Part shown: positions 49,052-57,102 of the stretch, piece after piece
Layout of the letters: every line of letters begins with the position of its first letter
How positions within the stretch are numbered: the stretch's first letter is position 1
Origin: Mycetocola lacteus
GTDB lineage: Bacteria; Actinomycetota; Actinomycetes; Actinomycetales; Microbacteriaceae
DNA: 64,000 nt
Reading direction: 5' to 3'
Assembly (NCBI RefSeq): GCF_003667575.1
Contig: NZ_RCUY01000015.1
Location: 62,001-126,000, forward strand
Program-made: the position numbers and the translations under genes
Notes under the pieces: model-generated
Database searches by the model: none
Seen by the model: only the letters and a program-made list of their open reading frames with translations
What the model was told of the DNA's origin: nothing

Positions 49052-50218
49052 ATGAACAATCAGCTCTCGAGTGATCCGGTGGCGCAGCTGCGTAGCGCGC
49101 GCTCCTCGATCAAGTGGACCCGTTATCCGGCCGACGTCCTCCCGCTGTTTGTTGCCGAGATGGACTACCCCGTGGCCGCTCCGATCACCGCGGAGCTGAT
49201 TGCCCGGGTCGGAGCCTCGGACCTCGGTTACGTGGATGGTCCGGGTCCACTGACCGCCGCGTTCTCACGTTTTTCCACCGAGCGGTGGGGCTGGACCCCG
49301 GATCCCGAGCGGGTGCGGATCGCCACCGATGTGAGTGTGGGCATCGTCGAGACCCTGCGCTACGGCCTGCGCGCCGAGGCGAACGTGGTCATCACGCCGC
49401 CGGTGTATCCACCCTTCTATGAGCTGGTCGAGGAGGCCGGGCACCAGCGCGTTGAGGTGCCCCTGATCGAAACCGACGGTACCTGGACCCTGGATCTGAC
49501 AGGCCTGGAGGCGGCATTTGCCGCCGGTGCCGACGCCTTCCTGCTGTGCAATCCACACAACCCGATCGGGATCGTGCACACCCGCGATGAGCTGTCAGCC
49601 ATTGCCGCCCTGGCCGCCCGCTACGGCGTGCTGGTCATCAGCGACGAGGTGCATGGCCCGCTGGCCCATCCGGAACACCCGTTCACGCCGTTCCTGGCGG
49701 TGGCCGGGGAACACGGGGCCTCGGCGGTCACCGTGACCTCGGGTTCGAAGGGCTGGAACCTCGCCGGGGCCAAGTGTGCGCTGGTGATTGCCGGCGACGC
49801 GATCACCACAGAGGTGGTGGATCGTTTCCCCGAGGAGGTGGCCTGTCGGGCCAGCATCCTGGGTGTGCACGCCAACACCGTCGCCTTCTCGTGTACCGAC
49901 TGGTTGGACGACACCGTCACCAAGATCGTCGAGAACGACCGCCTGCTCGCCTCACTCTTTGCCGAACACCTCCCCGCCGCCACCTATGTCCGCCCGCACT
50001 CCAGCTATCTCGGCTGGCTTGATCTGCGGCCGCTGGGACTGGGGGACGACCCCGCCGCCTTCCTGATCACCCACGCCCGTGTCGCGCTCAACGCCGGGCA
50101 CACCTACGGGGATTCGGGCCGTGGCTTCGCCCGGATCAACCTGGCCTGCGATCCCGATGTGCTGCGCGCCGCCGTGGAGCGCATCGCCGCAGCTACCGCC
50201 CTGGTGGTGGCCGCCTAG
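49052..50218 (+). CDS. MalY/PatB-type C-S beta-lyase (PLP aminotransferase fold I)
   Basis: 388 residues. MalY/PatB features: FVAEMDYPVAAPI (about 31-43), LGYVDGPGPL, PPVYPPFYELVEEAG, CNPHNPIGIVHTRDEL (about 168-183), SDEVHGPLAHPEHPF, and the PLP-Lys region TSGSKGWNLAGAKCA (Lys near 234). Members split cystathionine or cysteine to homocysteine/pyruvate, ammonia and thiol. It lies before the metY gene on the other strand, consistent with sulfur amino acid metabolism. ATG 49052 chosen over an earlier frame extension of 23 codons. Confidence 0.9.
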   Translation: MNNQLSSDPVAQLRSARSSIKWTRYPADVLPLFVAEMDYPVAAPITAELIARVGASDLGYVDGPGPLTAAFSRFSTERWGWTPDPERVRIATDVSVGIVETLRYGLRAEANVVITPPVYPPFYELVEEAGHQRVEVPLIETDGTWTLDLTGLEAAFAAGADAFLLCNPHNPIGIVHTRDELSAIAALAARYGVLVISDEVHGPLAHPEHPFTPFLAVAGEHGASAVTVTSGSKGWNLAGAKCALVIAGDAITTEVVDRFPEEVACRASILGVHANTVAFSCTDWLDDTVTKIVENDRLLASLFAEHLPAATYVRPHSSYLGWLDLRPLGLGDDPAAFLITHARVALNAGHTYGDSGRGFARINLACDPDVLRAAVERIAAATALVVAA

Positions 50219-50471
50219 TCCCGCTTTCCTCTCGGAAATCCTCGGGCAGACTATGGGCCCGATCGTTGGCAATAATCTCGCCTGAGCGTTCCTGCGCGGC
50301 CGGTGCCCAGCCGTACGCGTCCGTGACTGCGGCGTCGGCAAACGGACGCAGCGCCCCGCGAGCGCTACGTCGGGTGCGGCGACGCGTGATGACCCGGATG
50401 GTCACAACCAGCAGCGCGCCTCCCACCAGCGCGCAGAGAGCAAAGCTCATCCACTCCGACAGTACGTCCAT
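50193..50471 (-). CDS. small single-TM membrane protein
   Basis: 92 residues from ATG 50471 (GGAGGGG upstream). One membrane helix (about 7-26, FALCALVGGALLVVTIRVI), then an Arg-rich juxtamembrane segment and a polar tail. Its 3' end overlaps the PatB gene by 26 nt in convergent orientation. No family recognised; a short, plausible but unproven gene. Confidence 0.5.
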   Translation of the reverse strand: MDVLSEWMSFALCALVGGALLVVTIRVITRRRTRRSARGALRPFADAAVTDAYGWAPAAQERSGEIIANDRAHSLPEDFREESGTRRPPPGR

Positions 50472-50647
50472 GCGGTTCCCCTCCCCCGGGTGCCAGGTAC
50501 GCCTCACACGCGGAGGCTTCCCCACCCAGGGTAGCCGGGCACGGCGGGCGACACAGCCCGTGCGGCGAGATCGCCTCCGCAGCGGTTCGAGATCCGTCGC
50601 GCACCGAGGCCCCGCGGGACTCTGACCGCGGGGCCTGCTTGCTCGGC

Positions 50648-51961
50648 CTAGTACCCGGCGGCGCTCACCGCGTCGAGGGCGTGGCCGAGGTCGGCGATGA
50701 TGTCCCCGGCGCTCTCGATCCCGATCGAGAGGCGCACCAGACCCGGGGTGATGCCCACGGCCAGGCGCTCCTCCTCGGTGAGCTTGGCGTGGATCGTGGA
50801 GCCCAGGTGGATCGCCAGCGAGCGCACATCGCCGATGTGGGTCATCGGGGTTACCAGGTCCAGGGCGTCGATGAAGACGCGGGCGGCATCGCGGCCCCCG
50901 GCGAGGTCAAACGAGACGATCGATCCGGCCCCCTGCGGCAGGTACTTTCGGGTCAGCGGATAGTACGGGCTGCTCTCCAGGCCCGGATAGTGGATCTGCC
51001 GCAGCGCCGGATGCCCCTCAAACTCGCGGGCCACGGCGAGCGCGTTGTCCACGTGCCGTTCCATCCGCAGCGAGAGGGTTTCGATGCCCTGCAGCAGCAG
51101 GAAGGTCGAGGTGGGCGGCACGGTGGGTCCATATTCGAGGATCGTGACCGTACGCAGGAACCCCAGGTACGCTCCGGCTCCGAAGCGCTCCACGGCCGAA
51201 CCGACGCCGGGGCGCGGCGAGGTGGTGAGGTGCGGGAAGCGGTCGGCGTTCGCGGCCCAGTCAAACGTCCCGCCGTCGATGACCGCACCGCCGATCACCG
51301 AGCCGTGTCCGGCCAGCCATTTCGAGGTGGAGTGGATCACGATGTCGGCACCCCATTCGATCGGTCGACAGAGATAGGGGGTCGCCACCGTGGAGTCCAC
51401 CACCAGCGGAACACCGGTGGCATGGGCGATGTCGGCGAGCGCCGCGATGTCCACCACGTCCCCCAGCGGGTTGGGGATGGTCTCGGTGTAAATGGCCCGG
51501 GTGCGCTCGGTGACCTTCGAGTGCCACACCTCGGCCGGAGCATCGGCGGGGACGTATTCAACGCTGAGACCCTGCCGGGCCAGCGATGTGCGGAACATCT
51601 CGCGGGTGCCCTCATAGAGGTTGGTTGTGGCCAGGATGTGGTCGCCGGTCTGGGCAAGCGCAAACAGGGTCACCGCGATGGCCGCCTGCCCGCTGCCCAC
51701 CAGGACAGCATCAACCCCGCCCTCGAGGTCGGCAATGCGCTTGGCCGCGACGATATTGGTCGGGTTGTCATTACGGGAGTACGCCCGGCGGCTGGATGCC
51801 CCGGCGAAGCGCTCCTCCCCATCATCAAAACTGGAAAAGCGGTACCCCGCGGTCTGATAGATCGGGGTCACCCGGGCGGTGGTTTCGGCATCGTTGATCT
51901 CACCGGCGTGAATCTGCCGGGTCTCAAAGCCATAGGACGGGGAACCTGTGTGCGCTGACAT
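50648..51961 (-). CDS. O-acetylhomoserine sulfhydrylase (MetY-type PLP enzyme)
   Basis: 437 residues of the Cys/Met metabolism PLP family. Seen: GFETRQIHAGEINDAETTARVTPIYQTAGYRFSS (opening), AYSRNDNPTNIV (about 60-71), LVGSGQAAIAVTLFAL, the PLP-Lys region IVIHSTSKWLAGHGSVIGG (Lys about 212), and LSIGIESAGDIIADL at the end. The length (437) and the long insert suit O-acetylhomoserine sulfhydrylase over cystathionine gamma-synthase (about 390). Makes homocysteine directly from O-acetylhomoserine and sulfide. TAGCGT lies 6 nt before the ATG. Confidence 0.9.
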   Translation of the reverse strand: MSAHTGSPSYGFETRQIHAGEINDAETTARVTPIYQTAGYRFSSFDDGEERFAGASSRRAYSRNDNPTNIVAAKRIADLEGGVDAVLVGSGQAAIAVTLFALAQTGDHILATTNLYEGTREMFRTSLARQGLSVEYVPADAPAEVWHSKVTERTRAIYTETIPNPLGDVVDIAALADIAHATGVPLVVDSTVATPYLCRPIEWGADIVIHSTSKWLAGHGSVIGGAVIDGGTFDWAANADRFPHLTTSPRPGVGSAVERFGAGAYLGFLRTVTILEYGPTVPPTSTFLLLQGIETLSLRMERHVDNALAVAREFEGHPALRQIHYPGLESSPYYPLTRKYLPQGAGSIVSFDLAGGRDAARVFIDALDLVTPMTHIGDVRSLAIHLGSTIHAKLTEEERLAVGITPGLVRLSIGIESAGDIIADLGHALDAVSAAGY

Positions 51962-51967
51962 GGGGCC

Positions 51968-51973
51968 ACGCTA
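51968..51973 (-). promoter_or_regulatory. -10 box of the MetY gene, leaderless
   Basis: TAGCGT on the minus strand, 6 nt before the ATG at 51961. Confidence 0.5.
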
Positions 51974-52099
51974 CTCGCGGGATCCCTCCCGAGTCACCCC
52001 CTGGGTAACACACGGCAATCTTCTCTTCCCGGCCCTGTCACACGCGTTCATCTGCCGACGCATAAGGACACGATTGCCGGATGCGGGATTCCACGCTCC

Positions 52100-52147
52100 T
52101 AGGCTGACACCGCAGCCTGTGACCCACACCCGATCCGCATTCGGGTG
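52100..52147 (+). promoter_or_regulatory. promoter region of the monooxygenase operon
   Basis: A TAGGCT -10 box (52100-52105) is followed about 21 nt later by an inverted repeat CACCCGA/TCGGGTG (52127-52147) in the leader of the luciferase-like monooxygenase gene. Possible operator for a sulfur regulator; unproven. Confidence 0.35.
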
Positions 52148-52213
52148 CGGCATCCCGGGTGCTCCCGCCGCAGCGATGCCCGGGAGTTCGATTTACAACG
52201 CAAGGGGAGACAC

Positions 52214-53254
52214 ATGTCAACGATTCGAGGTGAGAAGAAACTCGGCTTCTTTACCCGGGTACTGGATCAGGTGGGCTCCGGGGACAGGCTTCGCCTCGCA
52301 CTCGAACAGATTGTGCACGCCGAATCCTTCGGTTACGACTCCGCCTGGGTCGCCCAGCACCACTTCAACCCGCATGAGGGCGGACTGCCCAGCCCGTTTG
52401 TGTTCCTGTCCCATGTGGCCGCCCACACCCAGCGCATCCGGCTGGGCACCGGCATCGTGACCCTCCCGTTGGAAAACGCGGTTAGGGTTGCCGAGGATGC
52501 CGCCGTCTTTGACCTGCTCTCGGGTGGACGTCTGGAACTCGGTGTCGGCAGCGGCGGAACCCCCAGCGCGTTTGCCACGTTTGGGCGCAACCCCGCCGAC
52601 CGCTCGCGCGACTTCGCCGCGGGCCTGCGGGTGCTGCGTCAGGCGCTCGCCGGGGAACCGTTGGGCCGCAATCGCAACCGGCTCTCCCCGCCCGCACCCC
52701 GGCTGGCCGAGGCGATCTGGCAGGCGACGTTCTCCCCCACTGGCGGCACCCGTGCCGGACGCGCGGGCGACGGCCTACTGCTCTCGCGCACCCAGCAGCG
52801 CTCCCCGCGCACCCCGAACCTGACCCTCGCCGAGATCCAGGACCCCATCGTGGATGCCTACCTGGAGGCCCTGCCTGCCGGAGTCTCCCCCCGCATCTCT
52901 GGGGCCCGCACCGTGTTTGTGGCCGATGATCGCCGCACCGCCCTGCGCTTTGCCGAGGCCGGGCTGCGGCGGGCGGCGGCGCAGTTCCGGGCGGCCGGTC
53001 AGATCGTGCTGGGTGACACCCTGCCCGAGCTGATCGCCGAGTTTGACGTGCACCTGGGAACCCCGGAGGAGGTCACCGCCTCACTCTCGGCCGACCCGGT
53101 CCTCGAACGCGCCACCGATTTGGTGTTCCAGGTGCACTCGGTGGATCCCCCGCACGAGTACATCCTGCGCTCGATCGAGCTGATCGCTACCCAGGTGGCC
53201 CCCGCCCTCGGCTGGGCACCGGCGATCGGCAGCCCGGCGCCCGCGCTGTCCTAG
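52214..53254 (+). CDS. luciferase-like FMN-dependent monooxygenase (KPN_01858-type)
   Basis: 346 residues, TIM-barrel LLM fold. Seen: LGFFTRVLDQ at the start, AWVAQHHFNPHEGGLPSPF (about 44-62, the conserved WVxxHH), RIRLGTGIVTLPLENAVRVAEDAAVFDLLSGGRLELGVGSG (about 77-117). ATG with AAGGGGAG. The next two genes encode a CMD-domain protein and an alkylhydroperoxidase-domain protein; this trio recurs in bacteria as an uncharacterised oxidative unit. Substrate unknown; sulfur compounds are a reasonable guess from the metY/patB neighbours. Confidence 0.87.
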   Translation: MSTIRGEKKLGFFTRVLDQVGSGDRLRLALEQIVHAESFGYDSAWVAQHHFNPHEGGLPSPFVFLSHVAAHTQRIRLGTGIVTLPLENAVRVAEDAAVFDLLSGGRLELGVGSGGTPSAFATFGRNPADRSRDFAAGLRVLRQALAGEPLGRNRNRLSPPAPRLAEAIWQATFSPTGGTRAGRAGDGLLLSRTQQRSPRTPNLTLAEIQDPIVDAYLEALPAGVSPRISGARTVFVADDRRTALRFAEAGLRRAAAQFRAAGQIVLGDTLPELIAEFDVHLGTPEEVTASLSADPVLERATDLVFQVHSVDPPHEYILRSIELIATQVAPALGWAPAIGSPAPALS

Positions 53255-53303
53255 ATCGTTTCACCCCCGCTTCGCCTCAGCTTCGCCTCGAAAGGAATTC
53301 AGC

Positions 53304-54056
53304 ATGACCCAGGATCTGATTGATCACCTGGTCGGGATCACCCCCGGCTCCCCGGTGGACCTCGTCCGCTCGCGCCGCCCCGAAGCCCGCGCCAACGCGC
53401 AGGCCAGCTATGACGCGCTGCTGGAACCGGCCGAGCCCGGCGCGGTGTCCGCGGTGGATCGGTATGCGCTCGCCGCATTTGTCACGGCGATCAGCGCCGA
53501 ACCCGCCACCGCCGGGTTCTACCGCGAGTACCTGAGTGAACTGGACACCCATGTGGGTGCGCGGATCGAGTCGCTGGCCGCCGCGGCCGCCGCCTCCGGT
53601 CCGTTTGGGCACTACCCTTCGGCTGCGCTGGCATCTGAGAACACCGAGGGACTGCGCTTCGAGGTCCCCGAGGCTGATCGCGCGGCCCTTGGCGCACCGC
53701 TGGCCGCGGCGCTGGAACACGCTCACCTACTGGTGTTCCGTCCCCGGGAGGCGAGCGCCGCCGCGCTACAGAAGCTGCTGGATGCGGGCTGGGATGAAAC
53801 CTCGATCGTGGTGATCTCGCAGCTGATCGCGTTCCTGAGCTTCCAGCTGCGCCTGGTCGCGGGCCTGCGCCTGCTGGCTCAGGACCCGGCCACGACCGGC
53901 ATCATCACCGACCACACCCACGCCGAGACTACCGGCGGGGACACCGAGCACACCCACCCCGAGACCACCGGCGGGGACACCGAGCACACCCACCCCGAGA
54001 CCACCGGCGGGGACACCGAGCACACCCACCCCGAGACCGTAGGAGCACACGCATGA
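53304..54056 (+). CDS. CMD-domain protein (Avi_7170-type) with histidine-rich repeat tail
   Basis: 250 residues. The first 200 form an all-helical carboxymuconolactone-decarboxylase-like domain: DLIDHLVGITPGSPVD, FYREYLSELDTHVG, VFRPREASAAALQKLLDAGWDE, SQLIAFLSFQLRLVAGLRLLA. The usual CxxC of AhpD relatives is absent. From residue 204 on there are four tandem copies of a 12-residue unit, consensus HTHPETTGGDTE, giving eight regularly spaced His. This tail is not part of the family core and looks like a metal-binding or flexible extension. Overlaps the next gene by 4 nt (ATGA). Confidence 0.85.
   Translation: MTQDLIDHLVGITPGSPVDLVRSRRPEARANAQASYDALLEPAEPGAVSAVDRYALAAFVTAISAEPATAGFYREYLSELDTHVGARIESLAAAAAASGPFGHYPSAALASENTEGLRFEVPEADRAALGAPLAAALEHAHLLVFRPREASAAALQKLLDAGWDETSIVVISQLIAFLSFQLRLVAGLRLLAQDPATTGIITDHTHAETTGGDTEHTHPETTGGDTEHTHPETTGGDTEHTHPETVGAHA
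53913..54053 (+). repeat. 36-bp in-frame tandem repeat, four copies
   Basis: Units start at 53913, 53949, 53985 and 54021. The last is cut short and diverges. The middle units are nearly identical at DNA level, indicating recent expansion by slippage or unequal exchange. Confidence 0.92.
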
Positions 54057-54673
54057 GCGAGACCACACCGGGACGGGTCCTGGACTACCCCGAGCTGCGA
54101 GCCCCCGAGGTCTTTACCCGCGACGGGCTGGGCTGGGTGCCGTGGATCGCCCCGATCCCCGAGGATGAGCTGACCGCCGAGCACCTCACCGCGCTGGTGG
54201 ACAAGAACCGCGCGAAGCTGCCCTACTTCCGTCTGCTGGTCCGCGATCCCGAGGCGCTGCGTGCCCGCACCGCGACCGACAATGACATCTTCTACAACAC
54301 GGACGCGGGCCTGCCCCGAGCCGACCGGGAGCTGTCCGCGGTGGCCGCCTCGCGCAGCAACGGCTGCCTGTTCTGCGCCTCGGTGCACGCACGCTTCGCG
54401 ACCCAGCAGTCGGGCCGCGCCGAAGACATCGACCGTATCCTCGCCGACGGCATCGACTCCGCTCAGGATGAGCGCTGGAGCGCCATCATCGACGCCTCGG
54501 TGGCGCTGACCGCTACCCCGGTCGCCCTGTCCCAGGACCACCTCGATGCGCTGCGCGCAGCGGGCCTCGACGACCTAGAAATCGCCGATGCCCTGCACGG
54601 TGCCGCCTTCTTCAACTGGGCGAACCGCCTGATGCTCTCCCTGGGCGAGCCGGAGCTCCCGGCCGCCCGCTAG
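54053..54673 (+). CDS. alkylhydroperoxidase-domain protein (Avi_7169-type)
   Basis: 206 residues. AhpD/CMD fold with the redox site SNGCLFCASVHARF (Cys 105, Cys 108 and His 112), preceded by LPRADRELSAVAASRS and followed by the helix DIDRILADG and DALHGAAFFNWANRLML. Acts on peroxides or as a thiol carrier. Third gene of the monooxygenase trio; the CMD protein upstream lacks the CxxC, so redox chemistry, if any, would reside here. Confidence 0.9.
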   Translation: MSETTPGRVLDYPELRAPEVFTRDGLGWVPWIAPIPEDELTAEHLTALVDKNRAKLPYFRLLVRDPEALRARTATDNDIFYNTDAGLPRADRELSAVAASRSNGCLFCASVHARFATQQSGRAEDIDRILADGIDSAQDERWSAIIDASVALTATPVALSQDHLDALRAAGLDDLEIADALHGAAFFNWANRLMLSLGEPELPAAR

Positions 54674-54675
54674 TC

Positions 54676-54723
54676 CACACGCACAGGCGTGGGGTCCGGT
54701 TTCGGGCCCCGCGCTTTGTGTGT
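54676..54723 (+). terminator. terminator after the monooxygenase trio
   Basis: Stem GCGTGGGGTCC/GGGCCCCGCGC with GGTTTC loop, extended by CACACGCACA/TGTGTGTG arms. Near-copy of the hairpin at 55394-55439. Confidence 0.75.
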
Positions 54724-54887
54724 GCTCAGCGGACCGATCGTGCACGGGCCGATCCCGGTTTGCCCTGAAGCATCGGATGTCAGCATCGGCCACCGATTCG
54801 CACGATGCGCGCCATCTCGGGTGAGAGGCCCGGAGAATTGCGGGTGCCGCGGCTAGTCTAAATCCCTGAGTTCAGACGCTAGGGGAG

Positions 54888-55388
54888 ATGATGACCAGGA
54901 GATTCGGGTTCGTTTTATCCGTCACGGGTGTGTTCCTCCTGGCCTCGCTACTCACCGGATGCACCAGCCCTTCCAACCAGCTCACGCTGACCTACGGCCC
55001 CGACAATACGATGGTGACGCTCTCCCCTAGCAACATCCGGTGCTCAGATAGCGAGATCAGAGGGTCCTCCGTCGGGGGAAAGCCCACCGGCGGATTCAGC
55101 CTCGGGATCAAAAATGAGGAGCGCCCTACCCGTGGGATGGTCACGGTGACAGGCTCGGACCTGATGGTCTTCACAACGGATACCGCCATCGACTTGCCGT
55201 CGTCCGAGAATTCGACAAGCTTCACGGATCTCAGCGGAACGATTACGGTTTCTCCGACCAATACCGACGAGCGCCCGCCAACCGACCTGGACAACATCGT
55301 CGTGGGCGACGGGGAAGAATTCACCGCGACCCTCAGCGGTACGCTCACGTGTGATCCCGCTCGAGACAGTCGCACAACAGGTCGCTAA
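54888..55388 (+). CDS. lipoprotein of unknown function
   Basis: 166 residues. Signal peptide with lipobox LLTGC (Cys 25), then a beta-rich domain with two or three further Cys (IRCSDSE near 51, LTCDPARD near 154), probably one disulfide. Sequence includes LTYGPDNTMVTLSPSN and LSGTITVSPTNTDERPPTD. No family recognised. It is less GC-rich than neighbours. The start is either of two consecutive ATGs directly after AGGGGAG. A TAGTCT -10 lies near 54854. Confidence 0.75.
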   Translation: MMTRRFGFVLSVTGVFLLASLLTGCTSPSNQLTLTYGPDNTMVTLSPSNIRCSDSEIRGSSVGGKPTGGFSLGIKNEERPTRGMVTVTGSDLMVFTTDTAIDLPSSENSTSFTDLSGTITVSPTNTDERPPTDLDNIVVGDGEEFTATLSGTLTCDPARDSRTTGR

Positions 55389-55393
55389 TACAA

Positions 55394-55439
55394 ACGCACA
55401 AGCGCGGGGTCCGGTTTCGGGCCCCGCGCTCTTGTGTGT
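55394..55439. terminator. terminator between the lipoprotein and SRPBCC genes
   Basis: Stem GCGCGGGGTCC/GGGCCCCGCGC with GGTTTC loop and outer ACGCACAAG/CTTGTGTGT arms. Shares its core with the hairpin at 54676-54723; serves both convergent genes. Confidence 0.8.
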
Positions 55440-55446
55440 CCCGCGA

Positions 55447-55902
55447 CTACGCCTGGCCGGGCAGCAGGTCGTCGAGGAAGCCCTGCCAGCCGGCCAGCGC
55501 GGCCGCCTGCTGATCGGGGGCGAAACCGGGGGTTTCCTGGCTGAAGTGGATCAGGGTGCCGTCGACGCCGTCCTCGTTGGCCGGAGCGAGGGTGACCACC
55601 ACGGCGGCACGCTGGGGCTCTGCCGGGTTGTCGGTCAGGGTGAAGACGAAGCGCTCGTTGGGCACAATCTCCAGGAAGTCGCCCGCCCAGTTGATCGTGT
55701 TTCCATCCGGCAACACCATCGTGGCCTTCCAGGTGCCCTCGATCTCGGGAGCGAAGTCGAGCTGGTCGAGGGGCACCTCGATCGTGTTCCCACCGAACCA
55801 GCGGGCGAAGTGCTGCGGGGTGGTCCACGCCTCAAAAACCTCGGCGGGACTTGCCTCAAAGAACCGATCGATCTCGATGCCGTCGGCGGTAATTCCGGTC
55901 AT
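55447..55902 (-). CDS. SRPBCC (AHSA1-type) family protein
   Basis: 151 residues from ATG 55902 (AGGAGG upstream). START/Bet v1-like fold with the AHSA1 signature FEASPAEVFEAWTTPQHFARWFGG (about 14-37), a strand GTWKATMVLPDGNTINWAGDFLEI, FVFTLTD, and the final helix AALAGWQGFLDDLL. Such proteins bind hydrophobic ligands; the specific ligand is unknown. Confidence 0.9.
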   Translation of the reverse strand: MTGITADGIEIDRFFEASPAEVFEAWTTPQHFARWFGGNTIEVPLDQLDFAPEIEGTWKATMVLPDGNTINWAGDFLEIVPNERFVFTLTDNPAEPQRAAVVVTLAPANEDGVDGTLIHFSQETPGFAPDQQAAALAGWQGFLDDLLPGQA

Positions 55903-56084
55903 GATGCCTCCTGGGTTGAGTGCGCGGGACGGGGCTCGCAAGGCCGTGCAGCGGTGCGAGAATCCCACCCGTTAAATGCACCACGAACGAGCCTCCGAGT
56001 CAACCACCAACGTCCACCGAAACATGCCGTAACACCAGGAAGAAACCTGCCGTAATACTCGCCGGTTTGCCCCTTCCACGTTGT

Positions 56085-56117
56085 TAGTCTCGGGTCACGG
56101 CATCGCCAGACGATGCC
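56085..56117 (+). promoter_or_regulatory. -10 box and leader hairpin of the metF-metE operon
   Basis: TAGTCT (56085-56090) is followed by a 7-bp perfect hairpin GGCATCG-ccaga-CGATGCC (56099-56117) at the very start of the predicted transcript. The leader is about 80 nt, too short for a cobalamin riboswitch; no SAM riboswitch signature was recognised. Confidence 0.4.
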
Positions 56118-56175
56118 CGGAGCGAGCACCGAGCCCGGTATCCGCCCCACCGATATTTTCCCCAAGGAGATAGGT

Positions 56176-57102
56176 GTGGCTACTACCTTTTCATTTGAGC
56201 TTTACCCGCCCCGATCGGCCGCCGCTGCCGATGCGCTCGAGGTGTCCCTCGCGCACCTGGTGGCATCCGGACCCGAGTTCATCTCGGTGACCTACGGAGC
56301 CGGCGGCACCACCACCGACCGCTCCCTACGAGTCCTCCAACAGCTGCGCGCGGGCGGGGTCGACGCGATGGCACACCTCACCTGCGTGGGCTCCTCCTAC
56401 GCCGAGGCCTCGGCGATGATCCACGAGTTTCTCGACGCCGGGATCACAAAGTTTCTGGCGCTGCGCGGCGATCCTCCGGCGGGCGCGAAGGAGGGCGAGG
56501 ACTTCCTCGGCGACCTCGGGTCCGCCGGCGAGCTGGTGCAGCTGATCCACCGCATCCGCGCCGAAAAGGCCCAGTTCGTCCAGCCTCCGCTGGCCGGATT
56601 CCCGCGGGGCACCCGGCTCGCGCCGCAGCCCAAGGTCACCATCGCCGTGGCCGCGTTCCCCAACGGTCACCCGCGCTCGCGCTCGGTCTCGCAGGATCTC
56701 GACACCCTGCTGGCCAAGGAGGCGGCCGGGGCGAACCTGGCCATCACCCAGCTGTTTTTTGATCCCGAGGACTATCTGCGCTTTGTGGATCAGGCCCGGG
56801 CCGCGGGCATCACGATGCGTATCCTCCCGGGGATCATGCCCGTGCTCAGCGCCGAACGGCTGCACCGCATCGTGCAGCTCACCGGAGAAAAGCTTCCCAC
56901 CGAACTGCTGCGAAAGCTCGAAGCGGCGGGATCCCCCGAGGCGCAGTTCGAGGTGGGCGTGGACCATGCCAGCAGCCTCAGCCGCGCCCTCCTGAACGGC
57001 GGCGCCAGCGGCCTTCACCTCTATACCTTCAACCAACACCCGGCCGTCCTGCGCATCCTGCGCGAGACCGGTCTCTACGTCCCCGTAAAGGAATACGCAT
57101 GA
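56176..57102 (+). CDS. metF: methylenetetrahydrofolate reductase
   Basis: Reduces 5,10-methylene-THF to 5-methyl-THF for methionine synthesis. 308 residues from GTG 56176 (AAGGAG upstream). FAD-dependent TIM barrel: FSFELYPPRS (about 6-15), ISVTYGAGGTTTDRSL (about 40-55), AHLTCVGSSYAE, FLALRGDPP (about 97-105), ITQLFFDPEDY, MRILPGIMPV and LHLYTFNQ near the end. Overlaps metE by 4 nt (ATGA). Confidence 0.95.
   Translation: MATTFSFELYPPRSAAAADALEVSLAHLVASGPEFISVTYGAGGTTTDRSLRVLQQLRAGGVDAMAHLTCVGSSYAEASAMIHEFLDAGITKFLALRGDPPAGAKEGEDFLGDLGSAGELVQLIHRIRAEKAQFVQPPLAGFPRGTRLAPQPKVTIAVAAFPNGHPRSRSVSQDLDTLLAKEAAGANLAITQLFFDPEDYLRFVDQARAAGITMRILPGIMPVLSAERLHRIVQLTGEKLPTELLRKLEAAGSPEAQFEVGVDHASSLSRALLNGGASGLHLYTFNQHPAVLRILRETGLYVPVKEYA

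Noticed and set aside
50639..51958. 439-residue plus-strand open frame
   Set aside because: Antisense to the MetY gene with its PLP-lysine motif.
53913..54053. CRISPR-like regular repeats
   Set aside because: The 36-bp units are contiguous and in frame inside a coding region, with no unique spacers and no cas genes.
55899..56165. 88-residue minus-strand open frame in the SRPBCC/metF gap
   Set aside because: No ribosome site; overlaps the metF promoter and leader; composition not protein-like.
56091..56175. SAM, SAH or cobalamin riboswitch before metF
   Set aside because: The leader is about 80 nt and none of the conserved riboswitch cores could be recognised.
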